From Tomocerus qinae (taxonomy: Eukaryota; Arthropoda; Collembola; Entomobryomorpha; Tomoceridae), in assembly GCA_020055645.1 (NCBI GenBank), contig CM034548.1:23610201-23674200 (forward strand): 64,000 nucleotides of DNA. The letters run 5' to 3'. The notes under the pieces are model-generated. The model made no database searches, was not told where the DNA came from, and worked only from the letters and a program-made list of their open reading frames with translations. Positions 45,901 through 61,500 of this stretch are shown here, piece after piece. Both the position numbers and the translations under genes were made by a program. Position 1 is the stretch's first letter. Each line of letters begins with the position of its first letter.

Positions 45901-48900
45901 TCATATGCATTTGTTCCAGCATAAGTACATATAAAAGTTCTTGAAAGAAATATATTACCTAATCCTATATACATATAACTACCGGGGAATTATATATAAA
46001 ATATATTACTTACTGACTATGCACTTAGTTTATCTTAAATAGACATTTACACAATATAAAACAGCTACGCTGAACATTATCAATTGCATATCAGCAAGAA
46101 TTTTGGCTACACTGTACATTTTTCAATATTTTGCAGCTTTGCAAAACTTTTATTTTTTGATGATTAAAATAACAATTCCATTTTCCTTCGGAAAGCTCGA
46201 CTTTATTTTGCGTGGTGTTTTAATTACAACTTGTACACTTATCTCTAGCTTATTGTACATTGTAATTACATGGCTTATTTGCTTTTACTGTGATGAGAAA
46301 ATTCATGAATTCTACAGCGAAGTATTTACATAGAGTGCGATAACATGGTAATCTGTAGAATGTAATCTTTCCAAGAAGATATGACAATGTGGTCTCTGTC
46401 GCTAGCTAATTCCTAGACTCACTCGCTGCCATGCCAGTTCCATTCTCGCTTGAGGCATATGGCTTTGAAGCTGCTTGTGACTTGTGCCAAAGATGGAAGA
46501 ACACTATAGGAATGAGTGAAGATTATTTATTCTAGATTGGTACATAGGTGGTATTATGGTTTACCCTTTACCTCCGCTTTCTCCTGAAAACACTCTTGAT
46601 ATAAATGGAAACAGTAATGAATGTAGTAATTCTGACAAATTATATTTACAGAGTTTTATAATACCTTTGACTTTTCAATGTAACCTCGAATTATATAGCA
46701 TGTGTAACCTCACGGTGATGCAATTCTCTTTCTATGACTTCTATTTTTATACGGATTCATTGCTTTTACACAACAATTAAACTGTATAACACTTACAGGA
46801 AATCGATAATGATGCATTGTAGTAAATATTTGTTTGCTCTTCCATTGTATATCCAGGAGGTAACTTGAACCTCTATTTATAATGGCAGTCACGTTGAAGA
46901 ACTGATAAATATTTCACAAACATTTGTTTACCGTGTGTAATTGAGAAATATTTCGACTTTCCTAGAGTACAATGCTTTTGCCTCAATTGCAATAACTATT
47001 AAGTAAAGCTATCCTTGAAAAATAGTATAGCGACATTCTATTACATAATATTGTATTATTGCATAACCACTTTCAAAGAAATTCCATAGGACAGTTTGGG
47101 ATTTCTCATTGTAACTTGAGCTTCGTTTCATTAGTTAGAATGATGTAGATAGTCAGCATCATTTCTTGCATTTCTCAACCGCTTTTCAAAAGAAATGTAA
47201 CGCCTGTGAATACATTTGCATTTATTATAGTTTCTACTGAAATTAAATTAGTTCAGGTAAATGTCTTCCTTGCCTAATTATTGAGCTTCAAACAACTGTC
47301 AATGTAGAAATGGTAGCAATTGGGTTTGAATGACTAGATTTTGCATCCAGCTATGAATTCTCACAAGGAAAACTTCCCTAATTAAAGGAAGTAAATTATA
47401 ATACCCAAAAGTTCTTTAATGATTCCGGCCTCAAAGAAAAATTTTGTCAGGACGAGGACGGGATGTGTATAATACAAAGTTTCATGCAAATGTAGCATGA
47501 AATGGAGATGTCTACTTGAAAGTCAGTGGCACATGGTACATGGCTATGATTAGGACAGGATAAAGAGAGTGCCCATTAAAACACTACCCATTTGAATTGT
47601 TGGAAAACAGAAAAGTGTTGTCCGTAAGTTTTTAAATACAAAGGAATGACCTAAGTTTTTACTTGTACACAGTACAGCATTGGTAACAAAGAATTTAATT
47701 CATTTGCTCAAGAATTTCGCGTTTGGCACTCGCGAGCGTAGCTTAGGGTGCGTACCTAAAAACCGGTATATGGAGTATGCTATCCTTCTGTTTACGGCTT
47801 ATAATGTTGTATCTACTCTCATTAATTGATATTATTACTACTACTTGTGTATAAGAAAGGTATTGCATTCATATCTCTTTATCTCTTTAACGTCGTTTAA
47901 AAATCACCTTTTTACACGTGCATTGTTTTTCTTATTTGCATAGCTAATGTTGTGTGCATGCACGCAATTCAAAGCACATTGCGATCCATTTACAATGCCT
48001 GACTCACAGTATGAAGGATTTAACTGTGGTTTGTATGCTAAATACAAAGGAGAAAGACATCGATTACTTTCGTTATGAATAGAACGGATGAAAAGAAAAT
48101 GTCTCTAGGCCCCTTTATCTACCAGGCAGGGGTGGAAAAAGATTCTCTCTACTGCTACTGTAGTGCTAGTTACATAGGCAACTAACCGAACTCGAGAAAG
48201 TATTTTCACAAGTACGACTCTGGGGTTTGCTTCCAGATGTCTTTAATCTCATTGTTCTTCCCTAGATCTATACAAACACCGATATTGACTATCAACTTAA
48301 TTGTGCATTTCCAATTTAAATAAATATCTATACAATAGAGAGTAGAGATTGCATAACTAGACGTTTTCATATTTTCCAGCATAGCTATTTCATTATTTGT
48401 TCCATAGCATTTATTATTAGAATGTCTAATGACCTTAATGTCAGTGTCTAAGTATGGTCATGCATGAATTCGATTCGAGGCAGAAATTTACATGTTATTT
48501 TAGCAATTACGTTCTAATGAAGGCTCTGGTGATTTTTAATGATATGATATGCATCTAAATCAATATGCATATATTTTGTGGTAGCTGTGTTGCTCAAACG
48601 AAGCTAATAATAATCAGATGTATTGATCGAAATAATTTCCACCTCCATTTTCTATTCATGCATGACAGAACATATCTGTAGGTAGATTCGTACGTAGGTA
48701 GGCTAAAATCTTTAGTTTAGACGAACATAGATCCTTTAATAAAATTAATTATCTAACAAATCAATTTTGGCAATCTCTATCAAAGTGCAGCAATCTTATT
48801 TTTCTAAATGTTAATTGCTTACATTTATATTCATGATAAATTTACTCAGTTCTCTGCACATTTCTTTATAACTTTGCTACTGACTTGATAATTGCAATTG

Positions 48901-49480
48901 AATTTATGTAACTAATTTTGATTCAAAGTCGGTATAAGTAATACAAGACTTAGAATTAGTAATGCAAGTTTTTTAATAAAACATTTAGATTAAACATGGG
49001 ATGCTTTAAGTCAATTAAGTATTCCGGTTTGTTTTAGTACCGGTAAATTAATGAATTTGCTTGCTATGTACATATTTTACAAATTATCGTAATTGAAGTG
49101 AAAGAGGTTTATTTTTCATTTAATTTTATACTAGATTAACATTTTTGGTTATTATATTTAGTAAGGTACAGTTAATAATATTAAGTAAATGCGACAAAAG
49201 AGAAACTTGGATTTAGTAGAGTTATTGGTTGGAAGATTTTTAGGTGGATGTGAAAACATCATGGAGGATAGAGAGTTTGTTGAGTTGAACATAGCTAGGA
49301 ATATGTCCCAACACATCAGTAACAAGAAATCAGTACTGCTGTGACAGGACAATATCCTAGCCGTGTTTATTGAGGAGTAGTAGTACTAGTATTGTTTTAA
49401 CTGAGTTGGAGGCACTAATTGCGGCGGTAAACGACGAACATGGCACTAATTGGAGTTGAAAACGTAAGAATTCACGGGTG
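39946..49480. other. Gene-poor AT-rich DNA
   Basis: No supported gene or RNA over 9.5 kb. Two 76-77-codon frames with hydrophobic stretches (43166-43399 and 46103-46333) are AT-rich and unrecognised, and I treat them as chance. No known microRNA seed was recognised on a read through both strands. Confidence 0.45.
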
Positions 49481-49932
49481 AATCACAGATAGTTATCGGT
49501 GTATGCAATTAAGTGTGGAGTACATGTCTATTATTAGGAATCGTAGGTAGGTGGCTGTTGGAGTGAGAGGAGCGAGTTTTTTAAAAGAGAATATCACGTC
49601 AATGTCGGTGGGGCCAAGATGTGTTTTATTGTCTGAATGTATTGCAGTTAAAATAAATGTATGTACACAGGTTAAGAATATTAGAGAAATGTGGTCCTTC
49701 TCCCTTGACAAACTTCACCTCGAAAGTCGTAACGTAAGAGTGAAGTGAAATGAAGTGAAATGTAGGAACGAAACAAGTTGAGTTTACGTAGAAATGTAAT
49801 GTGTCATGTAATGTAATGCAGACTTGGCTGGTGGTTCTCTGTGTGTAGGGCCGATGCTTTTATCATTCACTCATCGATCGTAGGCTTTCCTCAACAGCGC
49901 CCCACCCTCAAATCCCGTGATTCGAAACACAC

Positions 49933-49959
49933 TTTCTCTCTCTCTTCTTCTCTCTCTCT
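49933..49959 (+). repeat. CT-rich simple repeat
   Basis: An interrupted CT dinucleotide run (CTCTCTCT, broken by TTCTTC). Confidence 0.85.
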
Positions 49960-50206
49960 GATATTGCTACACTCTTTCCTTCCACTCTCTGCACCATCGT
50001 ACTACAACAATTCTCCTCTAGTCTATCTCTATGTAACTTGCTATTCCATCACTCTATCTATCTCGCTCTCAGACGCTCTTTGCCATGCCATCCGAATGAA
50101 TTCAACCAAGCCAGGACACAGAATAGAAATGGTGAATATTATGTAGCCGGAGAAGCCAGACAGTCTGATTGTGAGTTGAGCGACGGATGGATGCTGCCCT
50201 ATCCAG

Positions 50207-50228
50207 ACCACCACTACTACCACCACCG

Positions 50229-50271
<43 letters not shown>

Positions 50272-50272
50272 A
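50207..50272 (+). repeat. CTA/CCA trinucleotide microsatellite
   Basis: About 14 uninterrupted CTA units follow an ACCACC-type start. In one frame this gives poly-Tyr and in another poly-Leu, which makes long but meaningless open frames. Confidence 0.95.
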
Positions 50273-52420
50273 TACTAACTTCCCTATCTATAGATATACA
50301 CTCTTAGAATATGCGTATACTTATAGTATAAATACACATCCACTCACTCCTCTCTCCTCCACACGACTCTCTTCCCTTCCCTAATCCAAATCTACTATGG
50401 ACGAAACGTCGGAAAAAAAACACCCGAATTCGGGTACTCTCTTCTGTTCTGTCAATGTCTCTCTGGTGCATGTGTAGCTAGGCACATGAAGTAACTATAC
50501 ACGCTGGAGGTATCCACTTACTCTTTGTATAGAATTTCACTATACCTATATAACTCACTTCCTAGTACTTAGCTCTCTGCGTTGCTTTCCCCCTCCTGCC
50601 TCCTGGTACAATATTGTGATCGGCACGCGTACAGACCGCCAGCTTCTCTATTGATAATACTTCCCTATTATTATCATGTCCCGTCTTAGCTAGAGATCAG
50701 ATGCAAGTCTTATAATATCCTCTCACCCTATCTCACAGATTCAATGTGCACAATACTCTAAACATAGTCAAGCGCAGCACATTCGCTTTGACTCTACCAT
50801 GTGAATGTTATCTTGCATAGGAAACTATAGCCTTTTCTGTCTTGGGATCTAGACGATGTACAGTAGTAAGAAATAGACAGGTAATAGTAAACGTAGAGCA
50901 CCTACGCAGACAGACTTCTACTACTTACTTATGCACCTTTGCTATCTCGTAAGTATCATCTCCCTTCTTACGCAACACTTACTATATAATCAGCCTCATC
51001 TCTCTGCCTACACGAACAAACCCCACAATCCGGAAACTTTGAAGCAAATGTTACGAAAACCTCTGTCCTCAATGTGTACGGAAGGTAGCTTATTAACGAT
51101 GTATGATAACTAAATAGAGTACCTACCTATCGAGCTACTACAAACCGTGCGGCTTTACTAAGCTATAATTTCCCTTTTTATTCCTTTGCCATATTGACTT
51201 TTGCACTGTTATCCCCGTAGACTCCTATGATGATTTATAAGAGTGTGTTGTAAGGAATGTTTGTGTTTGGCAAGAATTTCCAGCGTAAAATTGGAACGAG
51301 AGGAAAAAATGGATAGTTAAAAGTATGGGTGTACACTTTGACTGTTTTCTGCAGTTGTATGTAAAATGTAGTGAATATGATTCAGGTAAATGGGAAAATG
51401 GAAGTCTGGTAGATTTGAAGTGAAGTAACTAGTGAGAGAGGCAAGACATGTTGACGTGGTAGGTACATGGAGCTATATAGTTGAAAACAGCTGTATCTAT
51501 TAATATACTAGGTCTGTTAGTGAACCGTGTCTTTAATTTTGATGGAAGTGAGTGGAATCGGAGCACATTTTCAAACAAGTCAAGTCTGAAATGAATTGGA
51601 TTCCGACGAGTGGGAATGGTTAGAAAACTGGCACTGAAAAACTATATTATGATATGTAGAGTATGATCAAGAGTGTATGTAAACATGAGTGGATGTGAAA
51701 AACTATGCAGATTGGTTGTTGTCAAATGATAATATGATGAATAGAGAAATACTGTTAGCTTTTCTTTGAATTTCTCAGAAATTCGCAGAGATGTGAATTT
51801 GTTGAAGGGTGAGGTAGGTGTGTAAAAATACATTTTGAGAAAATGTGGCGTTATTGCTGATAAAATGTGAGTTAGGAGTGGACAAAAGACAAAGTTCACG
51901 GGTTTTGGCGAGGACAAATAACGGAAGTGCACTGACTGGGTAGTGACACTCTTGCCAAGTGTGGAACATGAGACGAGGAAAAGTAAAGGGTTTAGACCAG
52001 GGACCCGAAACACTAATCGATCATGATGGAAAGAAGTGAAGGGAGTCGGGGCGCCGGCGTCCTCTCTTGCTTACCCGGCATCATCCATCCACCTCCATTT
52101 CCAGTGCGCACTCAGAATTTCTCCCACTCCAGCCACTCTCCTCTTCAAAACTCGGCTCCTTCCTGGACTAGCTGGAGTCAACATGCACTCTTCTTCTTCT
52201 TCGTCTCTCAGTTCTCTCTCCCAGTCCCACACTGCATGTCGACTTTCCGTATTATTACTCCCGCATTCTCTCCAGCCACTCTCTCCCACGACTCACATCA
52301 CTATACCCACACCACCACGCTAGTATAATATCGTACTACTACGTATACGTATTATAACAACACTTTTGTCTGTCTCATTCTCCTCTACTTTCTATACATA
52401 CATACATACTACTAGAAGCG

Positions 52421-52437
52421 GAGAGAGAGAGAGAGAA
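52421..52437 (+). repeat. GA dinucleotide repeat
   Basis: An uninterrupted GA run after the CATA repeat near 52395-52410. Confidence 0.85.
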
Positions 52438-52599
52438 AGAGTACATCATTACTTACTACTACTACCATACTAGTAGACTACAATTTATATAATATTGCAA
52501 AGGAGAGGAAGAAATAACTATCGGACAGATATATTTAAGTAGTATATATATATATCCATAGAATCAAATTATAAGTAGTAGTGCCTATATAGTAGAAAA

Positions 52600-55500
52600 G
52601 GAAGATAGTACACGTTTTCCACACATAGACACATATAAAGGAGGGGACTTTCTCTTTCTTTCCTCACCATGTGCACTTTTGGTATGATGTACATACAGGA
52701 GAGTACTCAACCCTGAGTACACATTCACAGAGCAATCTATAGTAGTATTATTGCAAGAATGAATATCCAAGTTGTTTTACTCGTACATATACAGTTCCAT
52801 TCTATTTTATTCCATCACATCCAACCAGGATCTTCTACTGGTAATAGTGCTCTGAATTCAACTGACTGAACTGAACTCTTCCGTAAGTTTCTCCTGATAC
52901 TCTGGGAATACCAACTGACTACCTACCTAGCAGGTACCTATCAAATACACATGCTATGCTATTTCTGTATCACTCTTATATAATATATATTATGTGGCTT
53001 TGGCTTGAACCTATTATAAGGAGTCCACTCAAAACGCCGAGCTGATTGTGTTCTCAGCGCTAAATATTCACCTCCCAATGTCTACATTTCTCTTTCAATT
53101 CAAATTGCTCAAGTCAAGCCTGGCCTTTCTCTCCCTCTCGACTATTTTAATATCTACTTGGCTAAACTACCTTTCCTCACCTATGTACACAATAATCACA
53201 CATCCTGTCCTATATTACATGTGCCTATTTAGATGTGTGCTATTATTTGTGCTGCTGCTACTGCTCTTGAATTATGAGTTAAATTCCATCAGCTCTAGGA
53301 AACTATTCCATTAATAGCAATCACAATAGCGCCAAACAATGGATAATGTTTTCAGTTATGTTCCCATAGGTAGTTTCCAAGGTTCAGATTACTCATTCTT
53401 CTTTTCATACGAGGTGCAATTCTCTACAGCTTTAACCGTTATTGTATCCGCTTGCTTGAACGTGTCATTCCCTGTATCAGATTATTATAAAGATACAATA
53501 CAGAGGAGGAGGTAACTAAACTCAAAATCTCATTAGTTCTTCCCCAAGAAAATTCGATTCTCACTTTGCTCAACTGAAAATTCAATCCGTCTTTTCATTT
53601 CCTCCAATAGCGTCTAATGATGTAGAGCAACGTCTTGTAGTAGATAGGCCGTAGTCTCCATCCGGCTTCCTGATAAAATTCGGTACTCCAGAACTATCTT
53701 ATATTATCAGATCAAAGACTGGATTAAAATACCAAGGATTTCATGTTCCCTCATTAATAGTAGTTTTGAAATAGTTGTGTGGCTTAATGTGTTTATTTAT
53801 AATGTACACCCTCCTACAAAACTAATAACGTACTAAATATTTTATAGCAAAATAGATAATGTAAATGTCGGGTGCAGAGTATACTCTGTTTATATATATA
53901 ATTATCTCCATAATATATTATCTACATTAATAGGCGTTCAAATAAAAGGGGCTATTCATAAATCACGATCAGTAATCTATTTATGCTCCCTTCCCGCAGC
54001 AATATACGTGAAATAAAAAGTTGTCATAAAATTTATGTAGGGGAAAGTTGAAGAAATGTAGAACTGTGCCCAGGAGCAACTATCACCTCCCTTCCTGACT
54101 TTCTTGGCTGTAGCAACTGCATGAATTCTGTCTCGTTGATGATTCAGCAGAATGTAATGGACGGACATAGAGAACTACCATGTCTTTCACTTTATTTCTC
54201 CACAAGCACACTTGATATCTCACTCATTGTCTCACAGTCCCTCTTCTCTCTACCTTTCTCCAGACATCCTCTGCTTTCCCTATTCATGCTCGCTTTATTC
54301 TCTCTCTCTCTCTCCTCGACATTCTGGTGTAGGCATATTTTGCAAAGAGAAGTTTCTTATGTTACCCATATCACTTTATAATGTGCATCTACTATACAAT
54401 AATAGAATGTTGGGAGTTGAGTTGAGACCCTTTTTTGTCTACTCAGGCATTGCATTTCCTTTCTAAATGTACAGAATAAATAGCTACACGTCCTTTGTAC
54501 ATTTATCGGACGGAGTGAGTACATTTATGTATTGTTTACATACTTACCAAAGTACCTACGGGAGATAAGTACTGCACGATTCCCCTGCAAGAATATTAAG
54601 TACATACTTCTTCAAAAACAGACAACAATTTGCTACTACATTTTAATTTACATGCTGTCGACATTCAGCCAAACAAGCACGCTTTCAAACAAATCCCCCT
54701 AGCTTAAAATAAGTGAATATTACATAGAGTATTCAATATATTTTACAACATTTGCTATTTTCTAATTGAAAAAAATTAGAACATGGTACAGCCGTAATGG
54801 AATAATAGCAGGAAGACATAGACACTGTATCATCCAAACATTTTGGAGCTCACTGGAAAAAACAAAAGTATCTGATAAATAGGAAGTACTTTACCCAACC
54901 TAATGAAGCCATTTTGAATTATGCATCGTACTATTTAAGTGACCCTCATCATAGAATAATTTAAAATGCTTTGCAAAGTACTCCACATTGACGTCAATCT
55001 GTTTTTAAATACTTATAGGAATAATACTCAAAGTACAGGGTGGAATACCCTACTTGTCTCCATATAGATCTCAAAAAGCCAATTGAGATACAAGTTTTCT
55101 AAATAAAGGAAGGAAATTTCATCCAAATTTAAAACAAACATATTTCCGAAACAATAAAGTTTTTCCAAAATTTACTCGTTTTTTTATTTTTATATTTTAT
55201 AGCATCTATCCTGTCAAATAATATGACTGGTAAATGACACTTCCTAGCCTTACCGTCATCTTATCCATAATTTTCTATCAATTCAATAATATGGTAAATT
55301 TTGCAAATTGTGTGCAGTTTTTGGCTACAAAAATGGAAATATTCACTAAAGCATTGGAAAATTATAATTTAACTTTTGTATTATAATCTCATCTCATATT
55401 GTCACTCATTTTCTGTCTCCCGTACTGTTTATTGCTCTAGCTACAATGTGATTCACCCTGTACTAAGGAAATAAGTGCTTAATATATAGCACATATTATA

Positions 55501-58500
55501 TTCAACTTATTTGACAACAATAAAGAAATTATAAGCATTATGGTGCAGATAAGTAAAATAAGTGCGTAGAAAGAGAATTTTAGGTTTCCGAAAACAGACA
55601 GAAATAATATTTATAGGACGTTGACTATCTTAATGAGTACATAGCTAATTACTGTGGTAGAGACGACTCCATATTTTAGTATCATAATGAGGATACCTAT
55701 TGAAATGAATAAAAGAGGTCATTAAGACAGTCAAGGTTTAAATGTGCAATGAAACTTTAGAACATGTCGTTAAGAATAAATTGTGATAACAACACCTATA
55801 CTTGACTCACCTTGGCTAATGGAAGTAGCTCTGGTTATTACGAGAATGCAGAGCAAAATAATTATTTTGTGTTGGAATAAGACTGAAAATTCGAGACATA
55901 ATAGTGAAGATCTATACATAAATATGTCTGCCATATCTAGAAAATGAGAGATAGGATGGAAGTAGTAGTAGGGGGCCCCGTTCGTGCTTTTTGCCAACTG
56001 ACTCCATTTACGTTTCTTGGTTTCGTGTGGAAATGCCTTTCCCACTTACGACTACCTAACAATAACATCTTGAGTACTTTGTTTACCGAGCGAGTATTAT
56101 GGGATACATCCACCAAACAAAGCTTGCCATATTTAAAATTCGATTAGCTTTTTGTGTTGTACTTTTATTTGGTACTCATGGAAGTAGAATACATAATGGC
56201 GAAATTGAGATGCCTAAAATTAAGAAAATACCCAAGAATAATTTTTTGCGGATGACGCAGACAAACACGTGCATAATGCTATTGTTATTTTTGGTCTATT
56301 TCATAAAAGTATGTTAGCATTGAAACATTTGCTGCGTATAGAGAGACATTTTGACGAATTTAGAGAACGGCTATGAATTTTTACGGAAAAAACAATTTTT
56401 GATGAGGGATTGCGATAAAATAGATGTGGAGATTGGTTGGTAGTATATTTTGGCATGGCGTGAGTATATGGATCATTTCATCAAGTTGAGGATAATTTAC
56501 GGAAATCTAATATTTTAGTAAATGAATGGTGTGTGTGGAATTAAAGTGTGAATTGACTACTGTCCTGTTATTTTTGGAGATTGTACTTGCGGTTATGTGA
56601 ATGTTATGAGTGCCTTGATTTTCGTGGTAACTAAGCTGAACATCAAGTATGTAAAATGCCTCTTTACATCACGTTAAATAGATAACAAAAATGTAAGCAG
56701 GTTTTGGGTTTGTGCACATATGTTACCTTGCACAGACAGTGTCGAGTGTTGGCGTGGCGGAAAGCTCTTCATCCGACTTTTTATTCGGTTATGCTTGGAT
56801 TTTTTCGCATTAGCAATGCTGGTAAAGTAACTATACATAACATAACATGCCACACATCTGGAAAACTAAAAAGTCTGTTTTATCAAATGGATAATAATAA
56901 TATGAAGTTTTTGGCTGTACACATTTGAGGGATAGTTCCAAAGTTACTTACGTAAGTACGTACAACATAATGCAATATGTATCTATCTCTCCTCGGAGTC
57001 AGAAAGTCAAAACTGAGAACTCCAAAAATATCTTTTCTAATTGTAAGCCTTTTCTGAGTCTAACCTATCGCGGCGTGCATCGTGCTTTGAATTCTTTTTA
57101 AAAGCTCACAACTTGAGAGATAGTTCGTATGTACAAGATTTATAAATTTAATTAAACACCACCCATAAGTAGATTCCTGGCACATACATCTTACCCTGTA
57201 CACATACAAAATACCTAGTAGCATACGCATACGTAAACTATTTCTCTTGTATTCTTTAAATCTAGGTAAGCCTATTAAGAAATTGCATATTACTTATTCC
57301 CTCTCTCTGAGTAAGCAGTCTGGAAGGAACCAAATTGACTTTACAAATGTCACAGCCGTTCACTTTTGGTCAAATGCTCTTTATGAATCAAAAAGTGATA
57401 GAACATAGGCTGGAATTTATGAGTTTGCCGACAATGCATGAGATGGATAAATTAGACACAAGAGAGACCTTTAAAAATCACATATCTGTTCAGTTCCCTG
57501 TCAACATAACTAACAATTATTTAATCTACATACGTTTACCCCACTCTGCCTTAAACGATAGTTTGTATGGTTTCGGTACATTTGGTATTTATTTCACGAT
57601 CAGAAAGTGAGGGCAGTGCGGTATATGCATTCCACATTTTGAGGATAGAGATATGACCCAAGTTCTATGACCTAAAGGGATTTCAGTCTAGCTCGTCGAT
57701 TTCCGTATACTTACTAACTACTACTTACTCTTCAGCTGTGCAACTAAAGTAGCAACGACTCAAACTTGAGAATCAATATGATGTTCCCAGACCAACTGCT
57801 ATATAATACCCCCTTTTCTCCCACTACACTCTATACATCCTTTTCCTACATTTGAGAAATAGGATGGATCGGATGGATGGAAGCGAATGAATGGAATGAC
57901 TGCTTCGCTGCCTCCTGCAAACTCATGTTCAGCGATACTACATAAAAATGTATTTTTACAATTACAACGTGTAATGTCCATGCTCCCTGTAGCATACTTA
58001 CTTACGACAATCTTGGATATACTTACTGTCGTCTTATTTACTAAATCCCCTATACCTTATACCTCTACTTAATATTCCAATTATTTAGAAAAAAGGCTTA
58101 TTCACGGTTGACATAAAAATGCTCACTCACTAACCAACCGATAGAGTAATTCCAAAAGATACTAGCACAAACCTTTCAGACAGTCGCACGGCAATATTGA
58201 CCAGAATTTAAATTTGGGTTGGTTTTATGTAGTGCATCGATTTTAAGCCCCCCAAAGATTTAAGTACCATCCAACTGCCATACTTTTTAATGCTCCTTAT
58301 ATAAATGTATATAGGTATGTACTTAAGTACATCTCAAATAAAAGCAGTGAATCATTTAAAAGGACAAATAGCATACAATTTACGTAGGTGTAACAGCCAA
58401 GTAAATGTTGATTCTACAATGGGTTTTTGAAAATGTATCCATAGTAGAATTTTACTGCTATTGCTATTCTCAGTCATGTTCTAGAATTGAGACAATTTCT

Positions 58501-61500
58501 ACTTTTCTGTGAATTTGGCATTATGGATACGTTTTGATATAATTTGTTAATAAAAAGTGATAGATATAAAAGTGATGAATTTTATTGTCTTTGTCATAAA
58601 GGTCAAAAGAGCACGTTCGGTAAATATTTAGTATACAATAGGATGCCATAGAAGTGGTAGGCGATGTAACTGTAACAGAAGAAGACGTAGGAAGTGCTGG
58701 TTATTGGGGGAGAGGTACACTCTGATAAGATTGGTACTTTAGTGCTCACGAGAAGTGGTAATCTAATATATAATCTCGTGTATAAATACACATTGTTAGG
58801 TGGATGGAATAGGAAGCTGTCAAAGCTTTTTAGTGGCTTCTTTCATGCTTGTAACTTTTGGAACATTATGTCGTCGTTCGTTATTTCAGGAATTTTGTGA
58901 CCGACAGTGAGTCTGTCTGACAGACCCAAACTCCGTCTGACTGCCAATAGCAGTGGCTGTTCTTTCCTCCAGACAATGACAGTTATCGCTTTTAAAAAGA
59001 AATACTCAGGCAGGCTCATTAAGAAATCCTAGAGTACCATACAATTTATAAAGACAAACATAATAAACACAGTGCTGATTGCAAAGACACTCTTATGAAT
59101 AGCTGTTGTTCACAGAATTAAAGCAGTTAAAGCAAAAATAATTTCTTAACTCATTATTGTCAGAAGATGTTGACATAATGGGATCCTTGTTTTGTTTTAT
59201 GATGTGATCAACAATGCAAACAAAGTAAGACATGACAATTTCACGCATTCGTGGTTTTACTCCCTCTCCTTCCATATACGCGTCTATTTCGATTATATTA
59301 TAGCAGATGGGTGGCTAACTTCATTTAAAGATGATGTTTGTTGTGTCAAAACGGGGAAGCCATAACAACTTCAAACAAGAGTGTATGGTTATGCAATTTG
59401 AGATTTAATGTACGAAGTGGATTGACTTTGCCCAAATAGAATTGCGAAGAGTCACTTGCACTTAATGTCGTTATGTCTGTATATAAATAGCATCTCTACT
59501 ATCAAATTCTGCGGCTAAACGTTCTATTTTATACACAAGAGGCATTTTGGTATCACAACAATTCGGTTTTGAGTTTTGAGGACGATATGAAGCTAATGTG
59601 ATTTGATTACCTTCGAGATCTACTGACTTCAACTGCTATAGGATACGCTGCTACATGCTACTTCATTTTTAATGAATATATCAAGACTTGATATAACTCT
59701 TTGGGTACTTTCTACGTTCTCCTACACAATAATAATATTATCAGCAAGGGAAACCATTTCCCAATCTGCCCATTTTAGAACCATTTACCGATATATTATC
59801 AGTAATTTTTGGCACTGTGTTATTTATATTGGTATCATTACTTATTTAGTATAGACATATTTCTCAAAAGCGTATAGAAACTTTCTCCGCCGTTTATTTT
59901 AATGCATGATATGATACCATGTATTTTATTACATGATACCCCGCTGTCATTTTTCTAGCAGTTTTAGTTGTCTCATTTGTTCACAGTTACGAGTCGTGTT
60001 TCGCAGAACACATTTTGAACGCTTTAGTGATGTTATATGGATGAACTACTCAACCGAACATTATACTTGATGTAGTTGCAGCTACGCGGTGCATTACATG
60101 TTATTATCCTTACATTTAACTTGTTAGTTTCAAGTAGGTAAAGTCTCTATGGTGTTCATTGCTACTAATGAAAGACAAAATCCAACTTACTGCCTTTCTA
60201 ATAATAAATGTTTAGAGATTATATCTAACTATGACTTTTCAAAACTCAGTAGAAAGAAGAACTGTTTGCATTTTTATGGTTTCCCCGATATCACCTGCGT
60301 CAAACCTGTTCTTAAAACATTATGCTGTACTGCACATTGATGTTAGACAGTCACTGTCTTGAAAATGTATTTTTACGTTTTAATGATGTCCACGAATGCT
60401 GAAATATTACATTTTAATCATAAACCTCTCAAACCTACCAATCAAATGAATAAGACATCAATTATAATGTCAGTATTGTATTTTTAGACAGTTGCCTGGA
60501 TACTTTAATTACTTACGTCATGAAAATCCAAATAATACTAATTAAATTATAATGTATAGGTTTCCTATCCTAACTCTTCCACGAATTCCCCATCCCTATA
60601 AATCAATCTAGATATGCGGGATAGAAAAACGAATTATTCATCTATCTATTCATTAGAATCTAAAAGAATCCTTACAATTGTTTATGTATCTATATACAAG
60701 AGTCTACAAGATAATGAACAAGTTTCATATATTTGGCTGCAGTTTGGCAAGACATGTAGCTTTTTTGAGGGGCACTTGAACGGCTTCAGCGGAATCATTC
60801 CTATTGAATCGGTAGAAATTCATCAGGAAGAATATTGACATCAATCACATATAAACAGTAAGCTACAAAAACCGAGTTTCCTGTCATGTCTTTTACTTCC
60901 AATAGGAATATACAATATATAAATCATCTATAAGTTCTACTGTATAAAATATTGTGATCCAATTTAAATGTAACTATGTACCCTGTGGTTTATGTCATGT
61001 TGGACACGATTAGGTGGTTACTAATTTGTAGTAGCAGAAGCAAAGAGTACATACAACTGCCAAAAAATTGTATTTCCACGGGTTTGAAATCAGATTCAGC
61101 ATACAAATTGAATCAACGATGCATTTTATGAAATAAAAGAATATCTTATGAATGTCATGATCAAATGAAAACTGAATGGGAAATTCAAATCATTTGAGTA
61201 GTCAGTTTTGTGAAAACAAGCGTAAATTCTAGAAAATAATGTATTAGGCATTTTTACGACTCATGTTGGTCCAAGTCTCTTAAGTACATGAAAAAGTTTA
61301 TAGCCACGGCCTTGACTGGAGGTTTGGTCAGGACATTCACACTTACTTGCTAGCTTGTAAATTAATATATAAAATGGAGTGAAACACCTTTCTTAGCTGT
61401 GGGTGAGTGATAGTTTATTTGTATTCATGTGCAGTTTGATGCTTTTAAGTGGTGGAAGGTAAACACCTAAGGGTACTAGGGATGTGCATGCTATTATGCC

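Larger units (their letters stand above)
49480..52600. other. Region with strong purine/pyrimidine strand switches and simple repeats
   Basis: The plus strand is purine-rich from about 49480 to 49850 and pyrimidine-rich from about 49860 to 50400. The same change happens again at about 52030 (51600-52020 purine-rich, 52030-52330 pyrimidine-rich), at a small GC-rich spot GGGGCGCCGGCG. Simple repeats are listed separately. The frames here are low-complexity and not coding by eye. Confidence 0.5.

Noticed and set aside
50038-50384. Frames with long poly-Tyr and poly-Leu runs
   Set aside because: They are direct translations of the CTA microsatellite at 50207-50272.
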